DNA from: Alloascoidea africana
Taxonomy: Eukaryota > Ascomycota > Alloascoideomycetes > Alloascoideales > Alloascoideaceae
DNA length: 64,000 nucleotides
Direction: 5' to 3'
NCBI GenBank assembly: GCA_030581615.1
Contig: JAKTTT010000002.1
Span: 858,690-922,689 of the forward strand
The notes beneath the pieces were generated by a model. It ran no database searches, was not told the DNA's origin, and saw only the letters and a program-made list of their open reading frames with translations. This document shows, one piece after another, positions 1 to 10,089 of this stretch (its first letter is position 1; each line of letters opens with the position of its first letter). A program made the translations under genes and the position numbers.

Positions 1-2
1 TC

Positions 3-3000
3 CAGATCCCGCGCCAGCCCGGCCAGCATAGCTATCACACCGTGCTGTCGCCGCCGGCCGGTGCTGACGGCGCTGTTGGATCCATGACGGCGGCGGCGAC
101 GGCTGGTGCCCCTGGTGTTGGTGTTGGTGTTGGTTCTGGTGCTGGTGTCGGTGTCGGTGCTGGTACTAATGCTGGTGCTGGGGGTGCTACTCCAACCGCT
201 ACACTCACCAACGTCCCCAGCACGGAGCCTGACGACGGCCAGAGCCCGGCAAGAAGCCTCAGTGCGCGCTCGTCCATCTCGTTGTCCCGAAACATGGAGT
301 CTGCCTACATCCCGCCGTCGCTCCAGCCGCTGCTATCGTTCCCAGTGGAGCCTGATTCCTCTCGCAAAACAATACCTTTGTTGAATAACAATGCAAATGA
401 CTCGACAATGGCAGGCTCTTCGGCCTCTGCTTCTGCTTCTGCTTCTCGTAAAGAACTCGGCACCAACTCTCCAGATACAAAGAGCTCTCCATCGACACGA
501 GGTGCCAACACCACTGGACACAATCCCAACATGAGCTTGGACAACAATAACAGCAATAGCAGCACAAATAGCAACAACACAGGCGATTCTTCTGGCAAAA
601 ACGACAACCCAAAAGATGTGGTCGGGAATGTAGAAGAAGGAGGCAAATACACGCGAATGCTCTACGACAAGTCGGGCCATCTCAGATATCTGGGTGAAAG
701 TAGTGCTCTGTCTCTACTTGCCCAGTCCAGAAAGATATTTCTTGCAAAATCAGGTCAATCGGTGTTTACTCAAGACCCCCAGCGCTTTCATCTGGTAGAT
801 ACCCCAGGTTACAGTCTCTCTGGCACTCGTTCGGATTCCCAACTTCCTGCGAAAGAGCTCGCTCTATACCTACTTTCTCGATTTGAAAAACATGTAAACA
901 TTGTAAATTACGCCGTCGATACAGCTGAGTTTAGAGACGAAATTCAGGACATTTACAGAAATCCCCTAAAGGCATCTCCCAGATCCATATGCATTCTAAA
1001 CCTAATCATGGCAATTGGGTCTTTTTTCGTACTAGCGGCGCATCAACAGAATACTCTAAGAATGACTTTTGCAAAAGATTTACAATCGTTTGTACTTTCC
1101 AAAATCGAAACTTTCCCAAGACTCTTTTTTGAAAATGGACTAAGTCTTTTGACGGATTGGTGCGAGGATGGCGAGCTTTGGATTGTACAAGCTTACCTAC
1201 TGGTCTTTCTTTTTTACCAAATCAGTTGTCAAAGAAACGCATCTTGGATAAATTTGGGTATTGGCATTCGCTATGCTCAGGCGTTGGGTCTGAATAGAAA
1301 GTACGTGAATCAAACTTTCAACAAAAGAGATTGTCTCCATAGAAGAAAAATCTGGAGATCGTTGTATATAGCAGACAGAATCTGTTCTTCCTATATGGGC
1401 CGACCCATAACTATTGATGATCGAGATTGGGATGATAAACCTTTCTTTGTGAATGATTTGGAACAGAGCAAGTCTATCCAATACCAAATGGTCAAAGTTA
1501 CGAGCATACTTGGTGAGATTTTACACGTTGTCTATACAAATGAGAAAATTAGCGCTGGAGAAGCAAAATTTCTAGCTGCAAAGTTGAAGCAATGGACTGA
1601 TGAATTACCTGCTGAACTTGAAGCCGGTGTACTATTTGAAGAGCCTACTGAATCCTTTTCGTTGAGTTTGAGAGAACGTCAATCGCTTTTGGTTTTACAT
1701 CTGACTCATTTACACACCGTGTTGCTCCTCTCCAGACCTTTTTTCTTCCATATTGTTTCACAGAAAAAGCAAACTGGTACTAATAACGGTCAGCAACAAC
1801 AATTTTCGGCTCTTAGTACCCAGTCAGATGTTCCATCCTCTTTTAATGGTCTCACAGAGTTTTTAAAAGCTTGTGTCCAATCGGCAATTTTATCTATCCG
1901 TCTTGTGGAAATGTTTATGGACCGGAGAGAACAACCTTTGAGACATCATGCTTTGATCTACTTTGTCTTCAACTCGGGACTAATTCTGGGTTTGCAAGAG
2001 ATGAACCAGATTTACTATGGATTAGGACCACGATGTCATTTGCTGAATCGTTCTATTCGAACTGCAATCAATATATTGGATTATTATGCAAAGATTGATC
2101 CAACGGGGAAGCGATACTGTAAGATTTTGATGAACGTGTACGAGGCACTAAATACAAATGGCTTGTTAACGCATATGGCGAGAGAAACGGAAAACATTCC
2201 ATTCAATGGATTATTTGAAATGTCTTGCTATACTGGTTGGTTCATGGTGACTGAAAAGAATTTGAATGTCGAGACTCAAGATGCAAAGAGTGATTCAGTT
2301 CCTTCTGAGCAATTGTTCCAGGAGCAGCGGCAACAACAGCAGCAACGTCAGAATCAAAATCAAAATCAAAATCAAAATCAACATCAAAGTCAGAATCAGA
2401 ATCAGAATCAGAATCAGAGCCAAGGACAAGGCCAAGGCCAAGACCTTCATGTACAAGTACCGAGCCAAAACCAGAGCCCAAATCTGTTGGCAGGTCAATA
2501 TAGCACCTCACAGGCAGTAGGGGATGCGCCACTGTCATTCACGCCACGGGCGTTCCATCCTGCTGCAACAATACCATCACGACAGCCACAACACCAGCCA
2601 CAGCAGCCTCAATCTCAATCCCAATCTCAGTCACAGTCACAATCACAGTCACAATCGCCGTTACAGCCACAACGGGCTGTAGTGGCTGGTGTGGCACCGT
2701 TTAATGGTGGTGGTGGCTATGGTGCAGAGTTGGCAGGTACCGATCCTATTCGAAATACCTCAATGAACAACGTTTCTGCACTGTTGGAGTTTGACAATTG
2801 GCTTTTCCCAACTTTTGAATCCGACATGAACATGAATCTCCAGTTTCCTACAGGAATGGCCAGCGGTGGTGGAGATTTTGCGAATGTAAATCCAGCAGCA
2901 GCAATGAATTCGAATCCAATGTCCGTGATGGCGATTAATGTTGGGACACAACAACTTACAGGTAGCAGTGGTTCAGGACAAGGAGGAATTGTAGATGCAA

Positions 3001-3215
3001 CTATTGGTTTATCGAGCAATAACGCCACTTCTATTCTTGGTCATGCCTCACGAGTTGATCCATCATCGGTTGTGGGTGATACCAATGCTGCTAGAGGTGT
3101 TACAAGTGGGAGCATACCCACGAATAAGTTAGTCAAGGTTCGAAATTACGATTCGATGAGCGAGTACCTGTACACCGACAATCCACAGGATATGATGATT
3201 GATAAAGAGTATTAA
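3..3215 (+). CDS. Zn2Cys6-family transcription factor, C-terminal part (5' truncated by window edge)
   Basis: The reading frame is open to the left edge of the window, so the start, and probably a Zn2Cys6 DNA-binding domain, lie outside; the first in-frame ATG is at 84. The visible ~1,070 residues begin with a Gly/Val/Ala repeat and Ser/Asn-rich stretches. A fungal_trans-like (PF04082-type) regulatory domain follows, roughly codons 290-500 counted from 42, with the typical RYAQALGLNRK, HRRKIWRSLYIADR and YMGRPITIDDRDW segments. The C-terminal third is low complexity, with QN, QG and QS repeats at about 2330-2440 and 2580-2660. Family membership rests on the fungal_trans motifs; no zinc cluster is visible here. 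It converges on the CoA-transferase gene. Its position beside an aromatic-type dioxygenase makes it a possible pathway regulator, but that is guesswork. Ortholog not recognised. Confidence 0.75.
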   Translation, partial: QIPRQPGQHSYHTVLSPPAGADGAVGSMTAAATAGAPGVGVGVGSGAGVGVGAGTNAGAGGATPTATLTNVPSTEPDDGQSPARSLSARSSISLSRNMESAYIPPSLQPLLSFPVEPDSSRKTIPLLNNNANDSTMAGSSASASASASRKELGTNSPDTKSSPSTRGANTTGHNPNMSLDNNNSNSSTNSNNTGDSSGKNDNPKDVVGNVEEGGKYTRMLYDKSGHLRYLGESSALSLLAQSRKIFLAKSGQSVFTQDPQRFHLVDTPGYSLSGTRSDSQLPAKELALYLLSRFEKHVNIVNYAVDTAEFRDEIQDIYRNPLKASPRSICILNLIMAIGSFFVLAAHQQNTLRMTFAKDLQSFVLSKIETFPRLFFENGLSLLTDWCEDGELWIVQAYLLVFLFYQISCQRNASWINLGIGIRYAQALGLNRKYVNQTFNKRDCLHRRKIWRSLYIADRICSSYMGRPITIDDRDWDDKPFFVNDLEQSKSIQYQMVKVTSILGEILHVVYTNEKISAGEAKFLAAKLKQWTDELPAELEAGVLFEEPTESFSLSLRERQSLLVLHLTHLHTVLLLSRPFFFHIVSQKKQTGTNNGQQQQFSALSTQSDVPSSFNGLTEFLKACVQSAILSIRLVEMFMDRREQPLRHHALIYFVFNSGLILGLQEMNQIYYGLGPRCHLLNRSIRTAINILDYYAKIDPTGKRYCKILMNVYEALNTNGLLTHMARETENIPFNGLFEMSCYTGWFMVTEKNLNVETQDAKSDSVPSEQLFQEQRQQQQQRQNQNQNQNQNQHQSQNQNQNQNQSQGQGQGQDLHVQVPSQNQSPNLLAGQYSTSQAVGDAPLSFTPRAFHPAATIPSRQPQHQPQQPQSQSQSQSQSQSQSQSPLQPQRAVVAGVAPFNGGGGYGAELAGTDPIRNTSMNNVSALLEFDNWLFPTFESDMNMNLQFPTGMASGGGDFANVNPAAAMNSNPMSVMAINVGTQQLTGSSGSGQGGIVDATIGLSSNNATSILGHASRVDPSSVVGDTNAARGVTSGSIPTNKLVKVRNYDSMSEYLYTDNPQDMMIDKEY

Positions 3216-4090
3216 CAAAAATATGTTATAAGCTTGAGAGCAAAAACAAACATAAAAAAAGCAAAAACTTTTGTGGACACTGCAAAGACATCGACGAAAA
3301 GGTATCTTTTTTTTTCCTTTCCCTTTCCCTTTTTTCTTTTTTATTCTTTCTGTATTAATCTTATGAGTTGGAATCGAGAGGGTCTAACAATAACGACTTT
3401 CAGAAATTGTATTCCTTTTATCCATCATGTTTTTCCTATTCCTATTCCTATTTATTTTCTTATTTATTTATTTACTTATTTATTTATGTTCAGAGTGAAG
3501 AAGAAAAGGCACCTCAAAAAATTCAAAACCAAAACGAAAACGAAAAATCAAAAAAGAGAGAAAAAAAAAACTTATGTATGTTCTTAAACAGATTTATTTT
3601 TTTTTTTTTTAAGAAAAAAAGAATCCCTGGTTTAAACAAACAAAACAAAAAGGGAGAGAAAGAAGAAAAGGTAATTATAAAAGAGACAATAATTTAATTA
3701 CGCAAAAAAGTCATTGATTTCTATTTCATCATCGTTAACTTTTTCTAAAAACATAACAATACTCCTGCGTAGTGCTAGTAGTTGTGAAAAAGGTGGTCGT
3801 GTGCCATTATATCAAACAAGTTTGTTTGTTTTTTTCTTTTTTTGTTTTGTTGTTTCCCCACAATTATAAAATGCCAAATAAAATGATAATGACAAATTCA
3901 AACAGTTTGATTCGTCAAAAAACAATGCCAAAACACATAAACCAAAAAATATTTAATAATAAATAGATAATAATTTGTGCCCCCACAAAAAGAAAATGAA
4001 AAAAAAATATGAAAAATATGAAAAATCTTCCAAAATCGTCGTAATAATAACAGCAATAATAAATAAAAGATGTCAAGCCACTTGGCGGTA
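3216..4090. other. Convergent intergenic region, T/A-rich
   Basis: This stretch separates the 3' ends of the transcription factor and CoA-transferase genes. It holds long poly-T and poly-A runs and a TTAT/TTAC tetranucleotide repeat at about 3450-3487, which could contain 3'-end processing signals. Short ORFs here are lysine/phenylalanine-rich artefacts of the homopolymers. No gene seen. Confidence 0.6.
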
Positions 4091-5824
4091 CTACTCGAAC
4101 CACTGGGGTCTATCGTACCCATTTGGTCGTGTGGCATGGTTAAACCCGTTTCGGTACAGATTCATCTTGACCACCGGTTTCAACAATGCAATTTCGCAAT
4201 TTTTGAAACCTGGACTTTTATGGGTTTCGATATATTTCGAGGAGTTGAATAGAGATGGATTTAGACGTTCAATAGAGTCTCGAACCGTTGAGGAAATCCT
4301 ATCAACGGAATCACAATAACGAAGTTGGAATACTTGAGGTGATTGCTTTGCCAAAATCTGCCGGAAAAGCTCATCGGGATAGGTTCCTTGCTTCATCAAC
4401 AACATGTCGTATTGTACAAGGGATGTCTGACCCCAGTAACTACCACCATAACGATTTCGATATAGGAGAGCAGTCATGGCAGCTATAGCTCCAAGACAAC
4501 CGGTGCCATAGTCAGACATGGGGAAAGGAGGCACCATGGGAGCACCTGTGCCCAACTTTAACCCTTGGGTCCAGGCAACTCCAGTAGCACAATCTGCAAT
4601 TTGTTGCCATCCGGGTCTTGAGCTCCATTCTCCTTGGAAGCCAAAGCAGTTTTCGGAAACGTAGATGTAACCCTTGTTACGGTGTCGAGCGAGTTTGGCA
4701 AGATTTTTGGGTCCGTAACCCAATTTATCAATAGCACCTGTACGGTATCCATCCACAACAATATCAGCATCTGCCAACAGTTCTTCAAAACGGGCTCTGT
4801 CGACAGGGTTTTTCAGATCGAGATCACAACAGTGTTTGCCCATGTTACAATCGACTTGGAAAAAGGGAACATCAGGAAGGGAAGATGAGCATGTAACCTT
4901 GAGCACCTCGGCGCCGTATTCTGCCAGAATCCTCGTTATGGTGGGGCCTGCGATGATGCGGCACAACTCCAAAACCTTGATGCCTTTCAAAATCTGTGGG
5001 GGTTTCCCTCTTGTAGTTCCACTTTCCTTATATTCTGGAAATGGGATAGGGGGAGTAGAATCTTCTAGTGTCTTTACACGCCAGTATGGTTCTTTCGATA
5101 TGGTTTTACCATGACTGGTCTGAACAAATTCCTCATGCTTGAGAGCAGTACAACCTGCCTGTCTATTATTGGCGTTCAAGTGTTCCAATTCCGATGCAGT
5201 GAAATTTGCAACTGCGCCTTGAATAGTCTCGATGACTTTTTCATAGTCGCCTTTCAACTGGGGCTGGAATGCAGGCAGTCCAATCATTTTCAAAGTTCGT
5301 GAAGCCTCTAAGGATCCGTGGATGTGGAAGTAATGGCCATCCTTGGTTCGGTACAGGTTTGCGCTCATGCGTCGGTATAGATCTGACTGGGCACGGTTTA
5401 TGTCTGTGGGCTTGAGCTTTGAGATGACTTTCTTATCCCGTTTGGATAAACCGTCGACTGTAGAGATGTATGCCATGAAGAGAAACATGAAAGCGTGTTG
5501 GACATCTATTTCAATCGCGAGGCGCTGGCGCTGAAGTTGATACTGATGCTGATTATGATTATGATTATGGTGATGATAGCCTTCATTTCCAAAACGAGCT
5601 TGGCCAACAGCCGCTGCAACGCAGGCCTCGATGCCCTTTAAGGCCGATATCGTCTCGGCCTGCTTTAGAGGGCAGGGGACAACGGGCTCAAAGTGGGAAG
5701 GATTTGTAAAGTAGACAGACCTTGAAAGCCGTCTTGCCGCGGAGGGCAAGGGCAGGCTGGGGTCGTTGATGAGAGACTCGAACAGGAGCTGTGCTTCGGA
5801 AGGGATGCTGTACTCGATAGTCAT
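4091..5824 (-). CDS. Family III (CaiB/BaiF-type) CoA-transferase
   Basis: A 577-residue protein starting at ATG 5824. The C-terminal half carries the family III CoA-transferase signature: GIKVLELCRIIAGPTITRIL, then LAEYGAEVLKV, then DADIVVDGYRTGAIDKLG. It continues with RPGWQQIADCATG, whose Asp (about residue 410) lies where the family's catalytic aspartate sits, and PMSDYGTGCLGAIAAMTALL. The N-terminal ~250 residues are less conserved and include a His/Asn/Gln-rich run (HHHNHNHNQHQ) near residue 84. Members move CoA between acyl-CoA and free carboxylic acids or racemise 2-methylacyl-CoA; the substrate cannot be read from sequence. It is transcribed away from the intradiol dioxygenase, which suggests co-regulation and possibly CoA activation of a ring-cleavage product. 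The classical 3-oxoadipate CoA-transferase belongs to family I, so this is not that enzyme. Confidence 0.85.
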   Translation of the reverse strand: MTIEYSIPSEAQLLFESLINDPSLPLPSAARRLSRSVYFTNPSHFEPVVPCPLKQAETISALKGIEACVAAAVGQARFGNEGYHHHNHNHNQHQYQLQRQRLAIEIDVQHAFMFLFMAYISTVDGLSKRDKKVISKLKPTDINRAQSDLYRRMSANLYRTKDGHYFHIHGSLEASRTLKMIGLPAFQPQLKGDYEKVIETIQGAVANFTASELEHLNANNRQAGCTALKHEEFVQTSHGKTISKEPYWRVKTLEDSTPPIPFPEYKESGTTRGKPPQILKGIKVLELCRIIAGPTITRILAEYGAEVLKVTCSSSLPDVPFFQVDCNMGKHCCDLDLKNPVDRARFEELLADADIVVDGYRTGAIDKLGYGPKNLAKLARHRNKGYIYVSENCFGFQGEWSSRPGWQQIADCATGVAWTQGLKLGTGAPMVPPFPMSDYGTGCLGAIAAMTALLYRNRYGGSYWGQTSLVQYDMLLMKQGTYPDELFRQILAKQSPQVFQLRYCDSVDRISSTVRDSIERLNPSLFNSSKYIETHKSPGFKNCEIALLKPVVKMNLYRNGFNHATRPNGYDRPQWFE

Positions 5825-6681
5825 TTATTGAAGGAGATGGAGGAGAATGATGAAATGGGCATTTGGAGGAGAGAAGGGGGAGCAGGACTTTATATATCGT
5901 TCGTTGCTGTGTGCCTTAAATGACCACTCAGGCCCAGTAACAGTGACAGATATCAGGCTCAGGCTCGGAGAGTATTTGTTTTGTGCGTTGCGATAGGAGA
6001 ACAAAAACTCGCTTTTGCTTTCGCTTTCGCTTTCGCTTTTCGCTTTTCGCTTGTCGCTTTTCGCTTTTTTGCATTCTGGTTGTTCGCTTGTGCTTTTACG
6101 AGGCCTATTTAATCGCTTCCCCTCCCCCGGATAAACAGCACAGACACCCGACGCACAGAACCGTTGGCGGCGGGTAAGTGCCCGGGCGTCGGGTACGCGC
6201 ACCCGGCGGCTGTCTGCGCGGGGCTTCGGTGTCTCTGTTTCTGGTTCTGGTTCTGGTTCTATTTCTATTTCCTGGGGCACGCGCTGGAAACAATCCTCCA
6301 TCGGGTCTCTGGCGAAAGCCAGCTTCACGACTTTCCCGTGCCCCCTGTGCTGGCCTCTGCTGGCCTCCGCTGGTGGTGGCCCTTCGCGCTCGCGTCCGCC
6401 GTCTCTTCCTCCCAGCGAGCAGTTTCGCCTGCTCGCTCTCCTGCTCTGTAGACGTGTTTATGCCATGTAGACTGCTGATCTTTCCCGAAAGCAGAATCCC
6501 GGGCTGGCCAATCAAGGGCCCACGTTTGCGAGGACAGGAGACAACCCCCGTAATTGGCCTCCCCTCATTTTTTTTTCCCTGAGCTTTGCACCGTCCACCT
6601 TCTCCAGAAGAGAACCAGCGTTAGAGAGCGAGCGTTGTGGAATATTAAGTGTAACTAGTGCGTAAAACACAAGAGACGAAA
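5825..6681. promoter_or_regulatory. Divergent promoter of CoA-transferase and dioxygenase
   Basis: An 857-bp region between two divergent start codons. It holds a pyrimidine-rich GCTTTC/GCTTTTC repeat at about 6010-6068, a GGTTCT repeat near 6242-6260 and a GC-rich segment around 6165-6215. Within the GC-rich part is a perfect palindrome at 6190-6205 (CGGGT, six bases, ACCCG). A TATATA lies near 5891 on the CoA-transferase side. Short ORFs on both strands here are composition artefacts. Confidence 0.6.
6190..6205. promoter_or_regulatory. Candidate Zn2Cys6 operator, CGG-N10-CCG palindrome
   Basis: The sequence CGGGTACGCGCACCCG has perfect 5-bp inverted arms. It fits the CGG-Nx-CCG layout bound by dimeric Zn2Cys6 regulators, with the N10 spacing used by Put3-type factors. 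It lies about 480 bp upstream of the dioxygenase ATG and 365 bp upstream of the CoA-transferase ATG, so it could serve both. Function is inferred from pattern only, and the local GC richness raises the chance of a coincidental match. Confidence 0.35.
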
Positions 6682-7608
6682 ATGACCCAGGAGTTCACCG
6701 ACCACGTTATCGCGGCCATCGGGCCCAAGGCCACGCCGCGCCACCGGGCGCTGCTGTCGTCGCTGATTCAACACGTCCACGACTTTGCGAGAGAGAACGC
6801 CGTCACCGTGGACGAATGGATGGCGGCCATGGCGTTCCTTAACCGGATGGGCCAGATCTCAGACGACAAGCGCGACGAGGCGATCCTCGTATCCGACGTC
6901 CTGGGGCTGGAGGCGCTGGTCGACGCCCAGACCAACAGAGCCTGTGCGCACCAGACCTCCTCGTCCATCCTGGGGCCCTTCTACCGCCCGGGCGCGCCCG
7001 TGTACCGCAACGGCGGCTCCATCGTCCTCAAGGACGTGGGCGGCGAGCCCACGCTGGTCTCCGGCACCGTGTCCGACACGGACGGCCGGCCGCTCGCGGG
7101 CGCCATGGTCGAGGTCTGGCAGTGTGCTCCCAACGGCCTGTACGAGCAGCAGGACGAGAACCAGCCCGACTTCAACCTCAGGGGCACCTTCTTCACCGAT
7201 GAGCAGGGCAGATACTCGCTCGTGTGTCTGCGCCCCACGGCCTATCCGATTCCGCACGATGGGCCCGCGGGTCTGCTCCTCCAGATGATGGATCACCATT
7301 CCATGCGGCCCAGCCATATCCACTACAAGGTCTCCCATCCGCGTCACCATCCGCTGGTTACGCAGATCTACGATTCGGAGGACAAGTACGTCGAGGACGA
7401 TTCCGTCTTTGCCGTGAAACAGGACTGTATCGTCCATTTTGCCCCTTGTCAATGCCCTCTCCTTAAAGCAAAGGGCATTGTTTACGAGCTAAACTACAAC
7501 ATTGTCCTTGCTACCGATGAATTGATTCGATCCGCTAGAGATCGAGTCCAGCGCGAACAAAATTTGCGTCAGGCTTCTGCTAAATGTAAGCGAGCTTCCT
7601 ATTTGTAA
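6682..7608 (+). CDS. Intradiol ring-cleavage dioxygenase, hydroxyquinol/catechol 1,2-dioxygenase type
   Basis: A 308-residue protein. I place the start at ATG 6682; the frame is open slightly further upstream but without an ATG. It has the N-terminal dioxygenase segment and the intradiol core: SSILGPFYRPGAP (about 93-106), GAMVEVWQCAPNGLYEQQ, RPTAYPIPHDGP and RPSHIHYKV. The four Fe(III) ligands are visible as Tyr154, Tyr188, His212 and His214. Such enzymes open catechol or hydroxyquinol between the hydroxyls, giving muconate or maleylacetate for the 3-oxoadipate route. The length and the RP-Y-PIPHDGPAG context suit hydroxyquinol dioxygenases better than protocatechuate enzymes, but substrate choice is inferred. 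The ORF is GC-rich in its first two thirds compared with neighbours. No signal peptide is seen; cytosolic. Confidence 0.9.
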   Translation: MTQEFTDHVIAAIGPKATPRHRALLSSLIQHVHDFARENAVTVDEWMAAMAFLNRMGQISDDKRDEAILVSDVLGLEALVDAQTNRACAHQTSSSILGPFYRPGAPVYRNGGSIVLKDVGGEPTLVSGTVSDTDGRPLAGAMVEVWQCAPNGLYEQQDENQPDFNLRGTFFTDEQGRYSLVCLRPTAYPIPHDGPAGLLLQMMDHHSMRPSHIHYKVSHPRHHPLVTQIYDSEDKYVEDDSVFAVKQDCIVHFAPCQCPLLKAKGIVYELNYNIVLATDELIRSARDRVQREQNLRQASAKCKRASYL

Positions 7609-9519
7609 GCTATATCATTTCCTCATCCGTCCCCCCTCCTCCTCCTCCTCTGTTTCAAAACCGAAACCAGTCAATTGTTGAATTTACAATACAGATTCAC
7701 AAGGATTCCTTCCTTTGAATTTTACGACGGTTTAAACTTGGGGATCGAGAGAAAAAGAATGATGAAGCTTGCTTTGCATTACACATATGTAATAATGCTG
7801 TGACGTTTTCTGCTAATATTTTTGGGTTTGGTTTTCTTCCCCTCCAAAGAAAAATGCAGAATCAAGATTTCTCCTGCTTTATGATATTGTTGGTTTGTTG
7901 TTTTGGTAATTTTTTTTTTATATTTTTTTTTATGTTGCTTGTTTAAAGACTGCATGTCTGGGAGGTTTGAGCTGGGTTCATTAACATTTTTTTTTTTTCA
8001 CAACAAAAAGAAAGTAAAAAGTCCTTTGATTCTTGATGAATATTTAAATACAGGCAGCGCAAATATAAGGGAAACTATATTTTTAAAGAACAAAGTGTAG
8101 TTGAATGTATCTATCATTCGTTATTAATAATAGGGGAGAATTTCTCACTCCCATATAATCATCACTTTTCTGATGTTTCTTGCTTGATCTGCTTCGGCAA
8201 GGTTTCTATATTGTCGATGGATAAGCAGAAGCACAGATCATGAATAGACGGTCATGGAAGAATCAGTGAAGAAACAAAAGCAAAAAAAAGAGTGGATATG
8301 AATATTTTTATTTATTTTATTATGAATAGGAATAGAAACATTTGTGAATCACAGAGAAGAAGCAGAAGCAATTTCTTCGTGTGGGGATTGAGTATACACA
8401 GTATTCGAAAGGAACAATAGACAAAAATTCATTATAAACCTAGTACTTTCGCTTCGGCTTTAAGCGATGTCATTATTAATACTGGTGTTCCAGATATAGC
8501 CGTCTCCTTGAGATGATGACGATGATGATTTCAGGAAGAAATCGTTTGCGTTTGTGTTTGTGTTTACGCTTTGTTTTCTTGTTTATTCTATTTGATTTCA
8601 ATTGGCCCCGTTAAAACAGTACAAACGTTTTCAAGAAATGACCAGCAAGTCATTGATATATTATAACCGACAAGTGAAGGCCACATTCATTTTCATTTTC
8701 ATTTTCATGTTCATCTTCATTTACACATAAGCTTTCACTTTCACTTACTCTTACACTTACACTTCTAGAAACAATTTCACCATCACCGATTATTTGTACC
8801 CCATCTCCTCTTTTCATTCGGGGAGTTTTTCTTTCTTAAATTGGTAAAAAAATCGTAAAAAAAAATATGCCAGCCAGCAAAAGACCGAGATCCAAAACAA
8901 ACACACCCAACTTTTGATGACGGGAAATGCACCAAGTCGGACTTGTGTTACCTTTCAATGACTTGTTCCCTCTTTTCCTTCTGTCTTTTTAATAATACAA
9001 CGCTCGTAAAGATATTTTGCCGATTTCATCTATAAGCGCCTGCGCCGTTATTGACAGATTCTGTTTTTTGTTTCGGACTGCTACAATTACGTATATAGAT
9101 CCTTCGGATATCTGTCTCTGTCTCTGTCTCTGTCTCTGACCACCTCATCCCCACATTGGTGAAACCACCTTTGCGCCGCCGCAACACTGCAAGTTGACCT
9201 AGCGCTGGAAGAAGGAGGAGGCAAGAGGTCAAGGGACTCGTTGCCAGAACTGGTGATCCTCCTCTTCTCTGTGTATCCGGGTGCGGACCCCCTCCTCCCC
9301 TCCTTAGATGGATATAATTCATTATTTTGGCCTTGTTCTTTTTTCCCTCCCGGAGGACTGGTCTCATCTACTCCACATCAGACCACTGCCTTGGTTCCGT
9401 AGCAAGTGGAGGTGTTACCGCCGCTGCTTGTCTTGAAAAAAGAACTCACGATATTGGTCGCACTTTCCCGATACACACCCCCAACAACCTTTATTGCTGT
9501 TTCTCAACATCAATTCCAA
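7609..9519. other. Intergenic region with simple repeats
   Basis: About 1.9 kb without a supportable gene. It contains a CCT microsatellite near 7630-7650, a TTCATT/TTCACT hexamer repeat at about 8684-8765 and a CTGTCT repeat at about 9111-9138. ORFs here are short and lack recognisable motifs. The right part is presumably the promoter of the NTF2-like gene. Confidence 0.5.
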
Positions 9520-10089
9520 ATGTCAAGGTCAATTCCAACCTCAAACCCGAAACCATTGGATGATTGTCCTCTGCTCAAGGAAATCGCGGGTAATCCTGCT
9601 CTATCCGAGTTTATAACCTCGTTTTACGCAGCAAGTGATCATATGCCTCCTGAAACCACACCTACCTCCAAATCTAAATCTAACTCGAGCTCTACCACTG
9701 CCACTGGTTCAGTTTCGCGTACGGGCTCCCGAGTAGCAGATCCCTACCTCGCATATTTCACTCCCGATGCCCACGTATTGATTGGTTCCTCTCGAGCAGA
9801 AGGACACGAAGAAATTGCAGAGTGGAGACAAAAATCATGGCAAAACGTTCAAAAAAGGAAACATGTTGTTCAATCTGTGAATTACCTTAATGCTAATGCA
9901 CCCATAGAACTCAACTTGACTGGAATCGTAGAGATTTCAATAACCAATGGAGAAACTGTCGTTCTAAATTGGACCGGTATAATGAAGATTGGAAATGTGG
10001 GTAAAATCGAGTTTTATACAGTTTTTATAAATTATAGCCAAGTAAAAGAAGCAATGGAAAGAGCCAAGGCTAAAGCTTCTTTGATATAA
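9520..10089 (+). CDS. NTF2/SnoaL-like fold protein
   Basis: A 189-residue protein starting at ATG 9520; the frame extends upstream only through non-ATG codons. The layout fits the NTF2/SnoaL-like superfamily: an N-terminal helix (PALSEFITSFYAASD), a loop expanded by a Ser/Thr-rich insert, then LAYFTPDAHVLIGSSRAEGH and strands ending in TVVLNWTGIMKIGN and KIEFYTVFINY. In fungi, stand-alone proteins of this kind are often small-molecule binding or of unknown function. It is the next gene after the dioxygenase, so a link to aromatic metabolism is possible but not shown. The specific family is not recognised. Confidence 0.65.
   Translation: MSRSIPTSNPKPLDDCPLLKEIAGNPALSEFITSFYAASDHMPPETTPTSKSKSNSSSTTATGSVSRTGSRVADPYLAYFTPDAHVLIGSSRAEGHEEIAEWRQKSWQNVQKRKHVVQSVNYLNANAPIELNLTGIVEISITNGETVVLNWTGIMKIGNVGKIEFYTVFINYSQVKEAMERAKAKASLI

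Noticed and set aside
3234-3697. Overlapping Lys/Phe-rich ORFs (109-117 codons)
   Set aside because: Composed of homopolymer and tetranucleotide repeats downstream of the transcription factor stop.
5825-6582. ORFs of 134-167 codons in the divergent promoter
   Set aside because: Low-complexity translations of GCTTTC and GGTTCT repeats and GC-rich sequence; no domain.
6785-7452. Shadow ORFs on both strands of the dioxygenase gene (up to 197 codons)
   Set aside because: Explained by the GC-rich codon use of the real gene; Arg/Ser/Pro-rich nonsense.
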